Below are positions 1 to 8,912 of a DNA stretch of 64,000 bases, in pieces. This DNA comes from Streptomyces sp. NBC_01381 (lineage in GTDB: Bacteria; Actinomycetota; Actinomycetes; Streptomycetales; Streptomycetaceae), in assembly GCF_026340305.1 (NCBI RefSeq), contig NZ_JAPEPI010000001.1, positions 682,001 to 746,000 of the forward strand. The letters run 5' to 3'. The notes beneath the pieces were generated by a model. It searched no databases and was not told where the DNA came from. It saw nothing but the letters and a program-made list of their open reading frames with translations. Positions within the stretch are counted from its first letter, which is position 1, and the number at the start of each line of letters is the position of its first letter. Made by a program: the position numbers and the translations under genes.

Positions 1-30
1 GATCAAGCCGCTTCAGTTGCTTCGGCTGCT

Positions 31-1611
31 TCAGCCGTCGAGGCCGCCGTCCGCGCCACCGTCGGCCCCGCCCGTGGGCGGCTCCTCCGTGACGGGCGGA
101 GTCGGCTCGTCCGTCGGCTCCGTCGGCTCGTCCGTCGGCTCGCCGGTCGGCTCATTCGTCGGCTCGCCGGTCGGCTCCGTCGGCTCGCTCTCCGTGGGCG
201 TCGTCGGAGTGGTCGGGTCGGTGGACGGCGTCACCGGAGGCGTGTAGTCCCCCTGACCGCCCGAGCCGTCGCCCGGCACCGTCTCCTCCTCCGACGTCGA
301 CTCCTCCGGACTCTTGCTGGGCTCCTTCGATTCCGACTGCTTCGTCGGCGCCTTCGTCGGAGTGTCCTTGTCCTTCGTCTTGCCGCCGCCGGCGTTCAGC
401 GCGACCGCGACACCCACCGCGATCGCGATGACCGCGAGCACGGCGAAGATCCACATCTTGCCGCGGCCGCCCCGGCCGTTCCCGTCGCGGTGACCGCCGT
501 CGAAGCCGCCGTCGTCGCCGCCCGGCGGACGCAGCATCGGGCCCGGGATCTGCGCGGTGCCGGAGTCGCCCGGGTGCTGCATCGCGGTGGTGCCCGCGAC
601 GCCCATCGCCGGGGTGTGGCCGCCCTGGTGCATCCCCGCGATGTCGACGGGCCCGGTGTTCCAGGTGCCGGTGTGGCTGCCCTGCTCGCCCAGCATCTGC
701 AGCGCGTACTGGATCAGACCGCGCATCTCCTCGGCGGTCTGGAACCGGTCGTCCGGGTCCTTGGCTAGCGAGCGCATGACGAGCCCGTCCAGCTCCGGCG
801 GCGCCACGTCCGAAGCCTCGGACGGCGGCACGGGGATGTCCTGGACGTGCTGGTAGACCACGGACAGCGGCGTCTCACCGGTGAACGGGGGCCGCAGCGC
901 GAGGAGTTCGTAGAGCAGACAGCCGGTCGCGTACAGGTCGGAGCGGTGGTCGACGGCCTTGCCGAGCGCCTGCTCCGGGGAGAGGTACTGGGGCGTGCCC
1001 ATGACCATGCCGGTCTGCGTCATCGTCGACTGGGCGCCGTGCAGGGCGCGCGCGATGCCGAAGTCCATCACCTTCACCGCGCCGGTGTTGGTGATGATCA
1101 CGTTCGCGGGCTTGATGTCGCGGTGCACGATGCCGTGCTGGTGCGAGTAGGCGAGCGCCTCGAGCACTCCGGAGACGATGATCAGGGCCTGCTCGGGGCC
1201 CGGCGCCTCCGCGTTGATCAGCAGATCGCGGATCGTCCGGCCCTCGACGATCTCCATGACGATGTACGGGACGACGTTCGGCCCGACGACGTCTTCACCG
1301 GAGTCGTACACGGCGACCACAGCATGGTGGTTGAGCCCCGCAACCGACTGGGCCTCGCGCGTGAAGCGGGCCTTGGAGACCGGGTCCTCGGCGAGGTCGG
1401 AGCGGAGCAGCTTGACGGCGACCGTACGACCCAGACGTACGTCCTCGGCCGCGAACACCTCTGCCATGCCGCCACGGCCGAGTCTGCGGGTCAGCCGGTA
1501 TCGGCCGTCCCCGACAAGCCCGCCATTACCCCACAACTCCGGCGCATCTGACATACCGCCGCCAGTCGCCTCGGGGTCGGACGGGCCCTGAGCGCGCTGC
1601 GTCTGTGCCAT
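31..1611 (-). CDS. Membrane-anchored Ser/Thr protein kinase without PASTA repeats
   Basis: Hanks-type kinase of 526 residues. Residues ~38-300 carry the full catalytic core: glycine loop LGRGGMAEV, AVKLL lysine, HRDIKPANV catalytic loop, DFGIA and the GTPQYLSPEQA activation segment. After a ~80-residue linker there is one transmembrane segment (about residues 388-408). The outside part is short and very rich in Thr, Pro and Glu, built from imperfect EPTGEPT/EPTDEPT repeats, with no PASTA domain. The start has a GAGGA ribosome site about 5 bases upstream; a second Met at residue 20 (position 1554) is the alternative. It is divergent from a second kinase, a pairing I remember from other Streptomyces. 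The signal sensed cannot be told from sequence. Confidence 0.93.
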   Translation of the reverse strand: MAQTQRAQGPSDPEATGGGMSDAPELWGNGGLVGDGRYRLTRRLGRGGMAEVFAAEDVRLGRTVAVKLLRSDLAEDPVSKARFTREAQSVAGLNHHAVVAVYDSGEDVVGPNVVPYIVMEIVEGRTIRDLLINAEAPGPEQALIIVSGVLEALAYSHQHGIVHRDIKPANVIITNTGAVKVMDFGIARALHGAQSTMTQTGMVMGTPQYLSPEQALGKAVDHRSDLYATGCLLYELLALRPPFTGETPLSVVYQHVQDIPVPPSEASDVAPPELDGLVMRSLAKDPDDRFQTAEEMRGLIQYALQMLGEQGSHTGTWNTGPVDIAGMHQGGHTPAMGVAGTTAMQHPGDSGTAQIPGPMLRPPGGDDGGFDGGHRDGNGRGGRGKMWIFAVLAVIAIAVGVAVALNAGGGKTKDKDTPTKAPTKQSESKEPSKSPEESTSEEETVPGDGSGGQGDYTPPVTPSTDPTTPTTPTESEPTEPTGEPTNEPTGEPTDEPTEPTDEPTPPVTEEPPTGGADGGADGGLDG

Positions 1612-1902
1612 CAGTCCTCGCCGTCGTTTCTGGTCGTGGTGCTTGGTGGTACTGGGGGAACCCGGGCCACGCTACAGCCTTAACGCGGCACGTCGGTTCG
1701 AGGTGGACCGGACATCAAACCCGCCATGGGGGTCGATGCGCAAACTTGTAACGCTTCCGAGACGCTTCTTGCGCGTACGGTCACGGAACGGGCATCGAGC
1801 TTGACGTGTCAGTGCCCTCGGGCAGACTTGGCCAGGAATAGCGGGAATCGATCACCGATCGCGGAGCCGTCCGGCACACCGCGCCGATGGGGGACGCACG
1901 AC
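1612..1902. promoter_or_regulatory. Divergent promoter region between two kinase genes
   Basis: This 291-base gap separates the starts of two divergent kinase genes and must hold both promoters. The reading frame of the right-hand kinase stays open back to 1726, but that extension has no family similarity, so I treat it as untranslated. I saw no strong palindrome here. Confidence 0.4.
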
Positions 1903-3543
1903 ATGAGCAGCCAGGACGGCGCACAGGGACGGTATGCGGGGCGTTCGCTGGCCGGTGGCCGGTATCAGCTGCGCGATCTTCTCGGTGAGGGCGGCATGGC
2001 CTCCGTTCACCTTGCGTACGACTCGGTACTCGACCGTCAGGTCGCGATCAAGACGCTGCACACCGAGCTCGGCCGCGAGCAGTCGTTCCGCGAGCGCTTC
2101 CGCCGCGAGGCCCAGTCGGTGGCCAAGCTCACGCACACGAACATCGTCTCGGTCTTCGACACCGGCGAGGACGATCTCGACGGCGCGACGATGCCGTACA
2201 TCGTCATGGAGTACGTGGAGGGCAAGCCGCTCGGCTCCGTCCTCGACGCGTCCGTCGCGCAGTTCGGCGCGATGCCGACCGACCAGGCGCTGAAGATCAC
2301 CGCCGATGTGCTCGCCGCGCTCGAGATCAGCCACGAGATGGGCCTGGTCCACCGCGACATCAAGCCCGGCAACGTGATGATGACGAAGCGCAACGTCGTC
2401 AAGGTCATGGACTTCGGCATCGCCCGCGCCATGCAGTCCGGCGTCACCTCCATGACGCAGACCGGCATGGTCGTCGGCACCCCGCAGTATCTGTCGCCGG
2501 AGCAGGCACTCGGCCGCGGCGTCGACGCCCGCTCCGACCTGTACTCGGTCGGCATCATGCTCTTCCAACTGACCACCGGCCGGCTGCCGTTCGAGGCGGA
2601 CTCGCCGCTGGCCATCGCGTACGCGCACGTCCAGGAGGAGCCGGTCGCTCCGTCCTCGATCAACCGCTCGCTGCCGCCGGCGCTCGACGCGATCGTCGCC
2701 CGCGCGCTCAAGAAGAACCCGAACGAGCGTTTCCCGACCGCGGAGGCGATGCGGGACGAGTGCCTGCGCGTCGCCCAGTCCTTCCAGGCGGCCGCGCCGA
2801 GCATCGTGCCGGGCGCCCAGACGGCGAGTGGCGCGGGCGTCGGCTCGGCGGTCTTCCCGCCGGTCGACACCTCGATGCCGCAGGGCGGCAACGTCCAGAC
2901 GCCGTACCAGCCGGGTCCGTACGGCCCGGCCACCCCGGCCCCGGTGACCCCGGGCTACGGCTACCCGCAGCAGGCCGGCTACCAGACCCCGCCGCCCACG
3001 AACGCGTACGCACCGCAGGCCTCGCAGACCCCGCCGCCGTACACGGTCTCGCCGCAGCCGGCGCAGACGTCCGTGCAGGGCCAGGGCGGCGGCTCGGGCT
3101 CGGGCGGCGGCAAGAAGAACATGCCGGTGGTCGTCGGCTCGATCGTCGTCGCGCTGCTGGCCATCGGCGGCGTGATCGCGGCGGTCTCGCTGGGCGGCGG
3201 CGATGAGGGCGGCAAGGACCCCAAGGACAAGAAGTCGAACGCGCCGGTGGCCGGGCACCGAGGTCCGGACCGGACCAAGACGATCGAGACCGAAGAGTGC
3301 ACCGAGCCGGACACGGCGTACAACGACGAGAACAAGATCAAGGTCCCGGACTTCACATTCATGGACTGGCGTTCCGTGCAGAAGTGCCTGCAGGCGGCCG
3401 GCTGGGAGTACGACAAGAGCGAGATGGACGAGAACACCTACGGGGAGGACACCGTCATGACGCAGACCCCCAAGGAAGGCTCCGACGTCGACCCGGACGA
3501 CGTGGAGATCCAGTTCACCGTCTCCACGGGCAACCCCTCCTGA
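1903..3543 (+). CDS. PASTA-domain Ser/Thr protein kinase
   Basis: Transmembrane Hanks-type kinase, 546 residues from the ATG at 1903. The kinase core spans ~18-285, with LGEGGMASV, VAIKTL, HRDIKPGNV, DFGIA and GTPQYLSPEQA. A long Pro/Gln/Gly/Tyr-rich juxtamembrane linker (~290-400) follows, then one transmembrane helix (about 408-430), and a single C-terminal PASTA-like domain (about 470-546) beginning KIKVPDF. One extracellular PASTA is fewer than the four in the PknB homologue at 57968-59968. The frame is open 59 codons further upstream, but that part is not kinase-like. A strong hairpin follows the stop codon. Confidence 0.92.
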   Translation: MSSQDGAQGRYAGRSLAGGRYQLRDLLGEGGMASVHLAYDSVLDRQVAIKTLHTELGREQSFRERFRREAQSVAKLTHTNIVSVFDTGEDDLDGATMPYIVMEYVEGKPLGSVLDASVAQFGAMPTDQALKITADVLAALEISHEMGLVHRDIKPGNVMMTKRNVVKVMDFGIARAMQSGVTSMTQTGMVVGTPQYLSPEQALGRGVDARSDLYSVGIMLFQLTTGRLPFEADSPLAIAYAHVQEEPVAPSSINRSLPPALDAIVARALKKNPNERFPTAEAMRDECLRVAQSFQAAAPSIVPGAQTASGAGVGSAVFPPVDTSMPQGGNVQTPYQPGPYGPATPAPVTPGYGYPQQAGYQTPPPTNAYAPQASQTPPPYTVSPQPAQTSVQGQGGGSGSGGGKKNMPVVVGSIVVALLAIGGVIAAVSLGGGDEGGKDPKDKKSNAPVAGHRGPDRTKTIETEECTEPDTAYNDENKIKVPDFTFMDWRSVQKCLQAAGWEYDKSEMDENTYGEDTVMTQTPKEGSDVDPDDVEIQFTVSTGNPS

Positions 3544-3568
3544 TCACCGCCTGATCATCCACGGCAAG

Positions 3569-3605
3569 GCGGAGGGCCCGGTCACCTCGTGACCGGGCCC
3601 TCCGC
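3569..3605. terminator. Perfect 17-bp hairpin terminator
   Basis: Arms 3569-3585 and 3589-3605 are perfect complements around a 3-base loop, 25 bases after the kinase stop. The gene on the right is convergent, so the hairpin probably ends transcription from both sides. It lacks a long U tract, which is common in Streptomyces. Confidence 0.85.
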
Positions 3606-3650
3606 GTTGTTCGTTCGGTATCTGGCGACCGTCTAGAGGACCTGGAGGAC

Positions 3651-4193
3651 CTAGAGGTAAGGCCCTCCGGAGCGCCCCGCGATGCCGCCGTCCTCGTCCT
3701 CCTCGCCACCGCCCATGCCGGGCGGCAACGCGCGCCGCATCTGCTCCAGCTGCGCCCGCGCCGCCATCTGCTGCGCGAACAGGGTCGTCTGGATCCCGTG
3801 GAAGAGCCCTTCGAGCCAGCCCACCAGCTGGGCCTGGGCAATCCGCAGCTCGGCGTCGCTCGGCGTCGTCTCCTCCGTGAACGGAAGAGAGAGCCGCTCC
3901 AGCTCTTCGACGAGCTCGGGGGCGAGACCGTCCTCGAGCTCCTTGACCGAACTGGCGTGGATCTCCTTGAGCCGTACCCGGCTCGCCTCGTCCAGAGGAG
4001 CCGCCCGCACCTCCTCGAGCAGCTGCTTGATCATGCTGCCGATGCGCATGACCTTGGCCGGCTGTTCGACCATCTCCGTCACCGGGACCTCGTGGGAGTC
4101 GTCGTCTCCGCCGCCGCCGAGCGCCATTCCGTCCTGTCCGACAACCAGGACTTGGGGGCTCTCCGGCGACCGTTCGTTCCTCGGCATCTCCAT
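3651..4193 (-). CDS. bpa: Bacterial proteasome activator Bpa/PafE
   Basis: Homologue of mycobacterial Bpa (PafE, Rv3780), an ATP-independent ring that opens the 20S proteasome gate and feeds it unfolded proteins. The 180-residue protein has an acidic, disordered N terminus, then a helical core (about 40-150) with segments such as VMRIGSMIKQLLEEVR and LVGWLEGLFHG typical of the family. It ends in GPYL, close to the GQYL tail used to dock on the proteasome. The start at 4193 is preceded by GAGAGA; upstream in-frame starts to 4265 are possible but lie outside the conserved part. The proteasome genes themselves are not in this window. Confidence 0.88.
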   Translation of the reverse strand: MEMPRNERSPESPQVLVVGQDGMALGGGGDDDSHEVPVTEMVEQPAKVMRIGSMIKQLLEEVRAAPLDEASRVRLKEIHASSVKELEDGLAPELVEELERLSLPFTEETTPSDAELRIAQAQLVGWLEGLFHGIQTTLFAQQMAARAQLEQMRRALPPGMGGGEEDEDGGIAGRSGGPYL

Positions 4194-4279
4194 GCCGCCA
4201 TTCTCTCGCACCCGTACATCACACATCGGTGGTGCCCCCATAAGCCGGTGATCCACCGTGTACAAAGCCGTCGGCCGTG

Positions 4280-4675
4280 TCAGCCGCCGCGCAGCCGCAC
4301 GGCGAAGAACCCCAGGCCGAGGCCGATCAGGACGAGGCCGCTGCCGAGCGGCAGGACGCTGAGGCCGGGGACGACGGGCTCAGCGGCGGTCTTCCGGGTG
4401 GCGTCGGAGGCGGTGGTCTTGGTGGCGGGCTGCTGCGCCAGGGACGGCCGCGGCTTCGGCTGCGGCGGGTGGGCCGGCACGGACACCGAAGGGGGCGGGG
4501 GCAACGGCTCAGCGCGTCCCGGCCTGGCCCTGCCTTCGCCGGGGATACTCCCGGCGAAGGTCTCGCTGGGGGAGGGCTCGACGGCGTACGCGGCATACGA
4601 GACGTACGAGGAGGGGAGAACGGTGGCGGTCAGGAACACCGCCGAAACCACCAACGGCTTGAGTCGTGGAGTCAC
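4280..4675 (-). CDS. Small envelope protein with signal peptide and C-terminal membrane anchor
   Basis: No function recognised. The 131-residue product has a hydrophobic N-terminal signal-like segment (about 7-30), a Pro/Ser-rich middle (about 33-95), and a C-terminal hydrophobic helix (about 105-125) followed by the basic end RLRGG. This is the layout of a tail-anchored cell-surface protein, but no LPxTG-type sorting motif is visible. It lies 86 bases upstream of bpa on the same strand. Confidence 0.55.
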   Translation of the reverse strand: MTPRLKPLVVSAVFLTATVLPSSYVSYAAYAVEPSPSETFAGSIPGEGRARPGRAEPLPPPPSVSVPAHPPQPKPRPSLAQQPATKTTASDATRKTAAEPVVPGLSVLPLGSGLVLIGLGLGFFAVRLRGG

Positions 4676-4772
4676 CGCGCTGACCCCCTCCCGCTACCGG
4701 ATCGCCAAGATCGAGAGAGATCACTGAAGCTGGGATCAAGCGTCACATAGCGGGAGAGGTCCGGCATCTCGG

Positions 4773-4866
4773 CGGGCCCCGGTAACGGGCCCCGTAAGGG
4801 GCGCGGGGCTGTGACATGTGCGGCTCCGCCGCGTGGGCGCGACCAGCCACAACGGGCCCGCAGAAT
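4773..4866. repeat. Streptomyces-type GC-rich intergenic repeat
   Basis: Overlapping short inverted repeats of the GGGGCCC / GGGGCGCGGGG type are followed by GCGGCTCCGCCGCGTGGG and GCGACCAGCCAC. I recognise this block from memory as a dispersed intergenic repeat in Streptomyces genomes, usually found just after genes. Here it starts immediately after the quinone oxidoreductase stop on the minus strand and may act as a 3' hairpin. Confidence 0.55.
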
Positions 4867-5844
4867 TCAGCGAACGAGCAGCACCTTCCCAATATGCGAG
4901 CTCTCCTCAAGCACCCGATGCGCCGCCGCCGCATCAGGCAACGGCACCGTCCGGTCGACAACCGGACGCACATGCCCCGCACCGATCAGCGGCCACACAT
5001 GCTCCCGCACCGCCGCCACGATGGCGGCCTTCTCCTCCAAGGGACGCGCCCGCAGCGACGCCGCCGTAATGGCGGCCCGCTTGCCCAGGAGCGTGGCGAT
5101 GTTCAGCTCGCCCTTGATACCGCCCTGCATGCCGATGATCGCGAGGCGTCCGCTGGTCGCGAGGACCTGCACATTCCGGTCCAGGTACTTCGCGCCCATG
5201 TTGTCGAGGATGACGTCCGCGCCCGCGCCGTCCGTGGCGTTCTTGATCTCCTCTACGAAGTCCTGCTCGCGGTAGTTGACGAGGATGTCCGCGCCGAGTT
5301 CCCGGCAGAAGTCCAGCTTCTCCTTGCTGCCCGCGGTGACCGCCACCTTGGCGCCGACGGCCTTCGCCAACTGGATCGCCATGGTGCCGATGCCGCTGGA
5401 GCCGCCGTGCACGAGGAACGTCTCGCCGGGCCGCAGGTGGGAGATCATGAAGACGTTCGACCAGACGGTCGAGGTCACCTCGGGCAGCGCGGCCGCCGTG
5501 ACGAGGTCGACGCCCTCCGGCACCGGCAGCAGCTGGCCCACGGGAACGACGACCTGCTCGGCGTAGCCGCCGCCCGCGAGCAGCGCGCAGACCTCGTCGC
5601 CGATCTCCCAGCCGGAGACTCCGGTGCCGATCGCCTTGACGCGGCCCGAGCATTCCAGTCCCGGGTACGGGGACGAGCCGGGCGGCGGGTTGTAGAAACC
5701 CTGGCGCTGGAGCAGGTCGGCGCGGTTCACGGCACTGGCCGCGACCTCGACGAGAACCTCGCCCTCACCAGGTACGGGATCGGGGACCTCGGCCCACACG
5801 AGCGCTTCGGGCCCACCGGCTTCAGGGATCGTGATCGCATGCAT
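4867..5844 (-). CDS. NAD(P)H:quinone oxidoreductase, MDR family
   Basis: Zinc-independent medium-chain dehydrogenase/reductase of the QOR/crotonase-like reductase type, 325 residues. The N-terminal GroES-like fold includes PGSSPYPGLECSG. The Rossmann domain carries the nucleotide-binding VHGGSSGIGTMAIQLAK (about 147-163) and the cofactor-discriminating AVTAGSKEKLD. The cysteines of structural zinc-binding alcohol dehydrogenases are missing, so it should be a metal-free NADPH-dependent reductase of quinones or enones. It is the last gene of a minus-strand run with the channel and moeA/mobA genes. Confidence 0.88.
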   Translation of the reverse strand: MHAITIPEAGGPEALVWAEVPDPVPGEGEVLVEVAASAVNRADLLQRQGFYNPPPGSSPYPGLECSGRVKAIGTGVSGWEIGDEVCALLAGGGYAEQVVVPVGQLLPVPEGVDLVTAAALPEVTSTVWSNVFMISHLRPGETFLVHGGSSGIGTMAIQLAKAVGAKVAVTAGSKEKLDFCRELGADILVNYREQDFVEEIKNATDGAGADVILDNMGAKYLDRNVQVLATSGRLAIIGMQGGIKGELNIATLLGKRAAITAASLRARPLEEKAAIVAAVREHVWPLIGAGHVRPVVDRTVPLPDAAAAHRVLEESSHIGKVLLVR

Positions 5845-5883
5845 GCGGGCGAGGCTACTCCCCGGCGAATCCGGCCGGTTCGG

Positions 5884-7005
5884 CTAGGCCCGGATCCCTC
5901 CACCCGGCGGAGACGGGCGCGCGTCAGGCGTCACCGTGGCCTGCGGCGAGGCCCGCACGATGGTGATGAGACGGTCCATCAACTGCAGCTTCCCGACGGC
6001 GGGATCGTCGTACCCGAGCACCCGGTGCCCCCGCACCACACTCACGATCAGATCGTCCGTCTCCCGGACGCCCAGGCCCACCTCGGCCTTTATGACCGGC
6101 CGCTCGACGAGGTCGAGGCCGCTGCCCTGCTGGATCAGATCCTCCATGACCATGCCGGCGCTGGGGCTGAGGCAGGAGAGCCCGAGCAGCCGACCCGCCG
6201 CGCTCGCGCTGGTGATCACCGCGTCCGCGCCGGACTGCCGCAGCAGCGGCGCGTTCTCCTCCTCGCGCACCGCGGCCACGATCTTCGCCCCGCGGTTCAT
6301 CTGCCGGGCGGTGAGGGCGACCAGGACGGCGGTGTCGTCGCGCTGCGTAGCGATGATGATCTGCCGGGCACGCTGCACCTCGGCACGGAGCAGCACATCA
6401 CTGCGCGTCGCATCGCCGATGACACCCGCGTACCCCTCGGCGGTGGCGGCGTCGACGACCTTCGCGCTCGGGTCGACCACCACGATCTGCTCCGCCTTCA
6501 GACCGGTCGCACGGACGGTCTGGATCGCGGAACGGCCCTTGGTGCCGAAGCCGACGACGACGGTGTGTTCACGCAAGTTGGACCTCCAACGGTTCAGACG
6601 CCATTCCTCGCGCGTACGTTCCGTGAGTACTTCAAGTGTGGTCCCGACCAGGATGATCAGAAAGAGCACACGCAGCGGCGTGATCAGCAGGATGTTGCAG
6701 AGCCGCGCGCTGTCGCTGTACGGGACGATGTCGCCGTAGCCCGTGGTGGAGAGCGTGACGGTGGAGTAGTAGGCGGCGTCGAGGAAGTCGATCGCGTCGT
6801 CCGAGTTGTCGTGGTAGCCGCCGCGGTCGATCCAGACGATGAAGGTCGTCAGGGCGAGCACCCCGAGCGCGATGAGCAGCCGCTTGCCGACCTGCCGCAG
6901 AGGTCGTTCGACGACCCGTCGCGGCAGCTTGATCCGGTGGGTCACCAGATGTTCGTCGGGGTTGCGGGCGATCGCGTCCTGGCCGTGAAGTTTCACGTGA
7001 AACAC
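5884..7005 (-). CDS. Potassium channel with RCK/TrkA domains
   Basis: Single-pore potassium channel subunit, 373 residues. Two membrane helices (about 37-57 and 95-117) flank a pore loop with the selectivity filter TTGYGD. A cytoplasmic TrkA-N/RCK domain follows (nucleotide-binding VVVGFGTKGRSAIQT near 148, VVDPS, GDATRSDVLLRA), then a TrkA-C domain (about 240-340). The layout matches Kch/MthK-like ligand-gated K+ channels. The start overlaps the end of moeA by 13 bases, suggesting translational coupling, and the overlap contains an exact parS palindrome encoding FHVK. Confidence 0.9.
   Translation of the reverse strand: MFHVKLHGQDAIARNPDEHLVTHRIKLPRRVVERPLRQVGKRLLIALGVLALTTFIVWIDRGGYHDNSDDAIDFLDAAYYSTVTLSTTGYGDIVPYSDSARLCNILLITPLRVLFLIILVGTTLEVLTERTREEWRLNRWRSNLREHTVVVGFGTKGRSAIQTVRATGLKAEQIVVVDPSAKVVDAATAEGYAGVIGDATRSDVLLRAEVQRARQIIIATQRDDTAVLVALTARQMNRGAKIVAAVREEENAPLLRQSGADAVITSASAAGRLLGLSCLSPSAGMVMEDLIQQGSGLDLVERPVIKAEVGLGVRETDDLIVSVVRGHRVLGYDDPAVGKLQLMDRLITIVRASPQATVTPDARPSPPGGGIRA
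6990..7003. promoter_or_regulatory. parS-type ParB-binding site (exact palindrome)
   Basis: GTTTCACGTGAAAC is a perfect 14-base palindrome and equals the Streptomyces parS consensus as I know it. ParB binds such sites near oriC to organise chromosomes during sporulation. It lies inside coding sequence where the moeA end and the channel start overlap. Confidence 0.85.
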
Positions 7006-8912
7006 ACCTCGGTCGCGTAGCCGCCGCCTTCGGGCACAGCCCAGGGCAGGTCGAGAATCTCCAGCTCCTGGCCCTTGCGCGCGCCGCCGGGCGGGACCAC
7101 GGCGAGCCCCTCGGCCACCGCGACGCCGCGCAGCATCGCGGGCCCGTTGTAGTGCAAGGGCAGCGCGTCGTCACCGCGGAGCGTGACGGGGACGAGCCGG
7201 GTGTCGTGCGGGTGCCCGTGCACGTCCTCGCGTACGACAGCCGTGTACGGTACCGGCACGGGGCGCCCCGAGAGTGTGCGCAGCAGGGGCTCGGCCAGGG
7301 TCAGCAGCCCCGAGACGGCGGCGAGCGGATTGCCCGGCAGCCCGACGAGGTGCTGGTCGGAGCGGATCCGTGCCAGCAGCATGGGATGCCCCGGACGCAC
7401 CGCGACGCCGTCCACGAGGAGCTCGGCTTCGATGCGGCTCAGGATCGGGTGGACATGGTCGACGGGCCCGGCGGCGGTCCCGCCGGTGGTGACGATCAGA
7501 TCGGCGGTGGAGGTGGTGATGGCCTGACGCAGCGCCTCGGCATCGTCACCGAGCCGCCGTACGCCGATGACGTCGACGCCGAGTGATCGCAGCCAGGGCG
7601 GCAGCATGGGCCCGAGCGCGTCCCGGATGAGACCGTCGTGGGGGAGTCCCTCGGTCAGCAACTCATCGCCCAGGATCAGGACTTCGGCACGGGGGCGGGG
7701 GACCACCGGCAGCCGGTCGTAACCGGCGGCCGCGGCGAGGCCAAGGACCGCCGGGGTCACCAGGGCACCGGGCGGCAGGAGTTGATCGCCGGAGCGGCAC
7801 TCCTGGCCGCGCGGCCGGATGTCCTGCCCGTGCGCGACGTCACGCTGCGGGTGCAGCCGCCCCTTGTCGTCGATGAGTCCGTGCTCGCGGCGGATGACAG
7901 CCGTGGCTTCCCTCGGGATCCGGGCCCCGGTCGCGATCCGCACCGCGTCCCCGTCGGCGAGCGACACGGTCCCCTCCTGCCCGGCCAGAATCCCCTCGTC
8001 GAGAACGACCCAGGGCCCCGGCCCGGCGACGACCCAGCCATCCATGGCCGAGGTGTCGAAGGAGGGCAGATCGGTGAGCGCGACAACGGCCGCCGCAAGC
8101 ACGAGCCCGAGCGCCTGCTCCAGGGGCACGGACGCGGGCACGACCCCGGAGGGAACGGGCCGGGGAGCCCGCGCGGCAAGGGCACGGGCGGCGGGCCAGG
8201 GGGTGATGTCGCGGTGGTTGGGGGCCTGGTTGGGGGTGCGCTTGGGGGTGCTGTGTTGGGCGGGGGTGGCGTCCGTGGCGGGGGTGCTGGGCTGGGCGGG
8301 GGTGGCGTCCTTGGCCGGGGCCCTGTGTTGGCTGGGGGCGCTGTGCCCGCTGGGGGCGCTGTGCCCGCTGGGGGCGCCCGGTGAGTTCGGGGTGCGCGAG
8401 GTGCGCGGCGTGCTCGGGGTGCTCGGGGTGCTCGGGGTGCCGCGGCCAGCCGAAGCACCGCTGTCGCCCGGCTGTTCGCCTTGCGGCGCCGGCTGACTTG
8501 GGGTGCTGTGCCCGCTGGGGGCGCTGTGCTGGCCGGGAGCGCCGGGCGAGTGCGAGGTGCGCGGCGTGCTCGGGGTCCCGCGGCCGGCCGAGGCGCCGCC
8601 GTCGCCCGGCTGTTCACCCTGCGGCGCCTGCTGACTCGGGGCGCCTTCCCCGCTGGGGGCGTCTTGCCCACCGGGGGCGCCATGCCCAGCCGGGGTGTTG
8701 TCCCCGCTCGAAGCGCCCGGCGTGCCCGGGGTGCCCCCGTCGGCCGGAGCGCTGCCCTCGCTCGGCTGCGCGCCGCCGCCCGGCGCCCGCTCGTCCGGGG
8801 CGGTCTGCGCACCCGGGACGCCGGAGGCGCCTTGTCCGCGGCGTACATAGTCGTCGTTCACCAGGGCGAGAGCCTCGTCGAGCTCGGCGTCCGGCAGTGG
8901 CTGCCCGCTCAT
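6993..8912 (-). CDS. moeA: Molybdopterin molybdenumtransferase MoeA with low-complexity insert
   Basis: Inserts molybdate into adenylated molybdopterin to form molybdenum cofactor. The 639-residue product is far longer than the usual ~400-430. A short start (LDEALALVNDDYV) is separated from the catalytic part (from TPWPAARALA, about residue 235) by ~210 residues of Gly/Ala/Ser/Thr/Pro-rich sequence. The rest is normal: LPSFDTSAMDGW, RIATGARIP, IVTTGGTAAG, GLPGNPLAAV. The start at 8912 overlaps the mobA stop (ATGA), so the two genes are coupled. The first part of the open frame, up to 9224, has no similarity and is excluded. Confidence 0.9.
   Translation of the reverse strand: MSGQPLPDAELDEALALVNDDYVRRGQGASGVPGAQTAPDERAPGGGAQPSEGSAPADGGTPGTPGASSGDNTPAGHGAPGGQDAPSGEGAPSQQAPQGEQPGDGGASAGRGTPSTPRTSHSPGAPGQHSAPSGHSTPSQPAPQGEQPGDSGASAGRGTPSTPSTPSTPRTSRTPNSPGAPSGHSAPSGHSAPSQHRAPAKDATPAQPSTPATDATPAQHSTPKRTPNQAPNHRDITPWPAARALAARAPRPVPSGVVPASVPLEQALGLVLAAAVVALTDLPSFDTSAMDGWVVAGPGPWVVLDEGILAGQEGTVSLADGDAVRIATGARIPREATAVIRREHGLIDDKGRLHPQRDVAHGQDIRPRGQECRSGDQLLPPGALVTPAVLGLAAAAGYDRLPVVPRPRAEVLILGDELLTEGLPHDGLIRDALGPMLPPWLRSLGVDVIGVRRLGDDAEALRQAITTSTADLIVTTGGTAAGPVDHVHPILSRIEAELLVDGVAVRPGHPMLLARIRSDQHLVGLPGNPLAAVSGLLTLAEPLLRTLSGRPVPVPYTAVVREDVHGHPHDTRLVPVTLRGDDALPLHYNGPAMLRGVAVAEGLAVVPPGGARKGQELEILDLPWAVPEGGGYATEVCFT
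8210..8830. repeat. Imperfect tandem repeats coding the MoeA linker
   Basis: Short units such as GGGGCGCTGTG, GGGGTGCTCG and CCCGGCTGTTC recur many times, including triplicate GGGGTGCTC units near 8415-8440 and two larger near-copies around 8440-8520 and 8580-8640. In the moeA frame they encode GTPSTPSTP-, SAPSGHSAP- and QGEQPGDGGASAGRGTP-like repeats. The frame is kept throughout, so expansion and contraction occurs in whole codons. Confidence 0.8.

Noticed and set aside
4816-7020. 734-codon open frame on the plus strand opposite the quinone reductase and channel genes
   Set aside because: It is the GC-rich mirror frame of two well-supported minus-strand genes, with Arg/His/Asp-rich composition and no family motif.
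8210-8830. Regular short repeats that could suggest a CRISPR array
   Set aside because: Units are short, imperfect, without unique spacers of constant length, and stay in the moeA frame coding a low-complexity linker.
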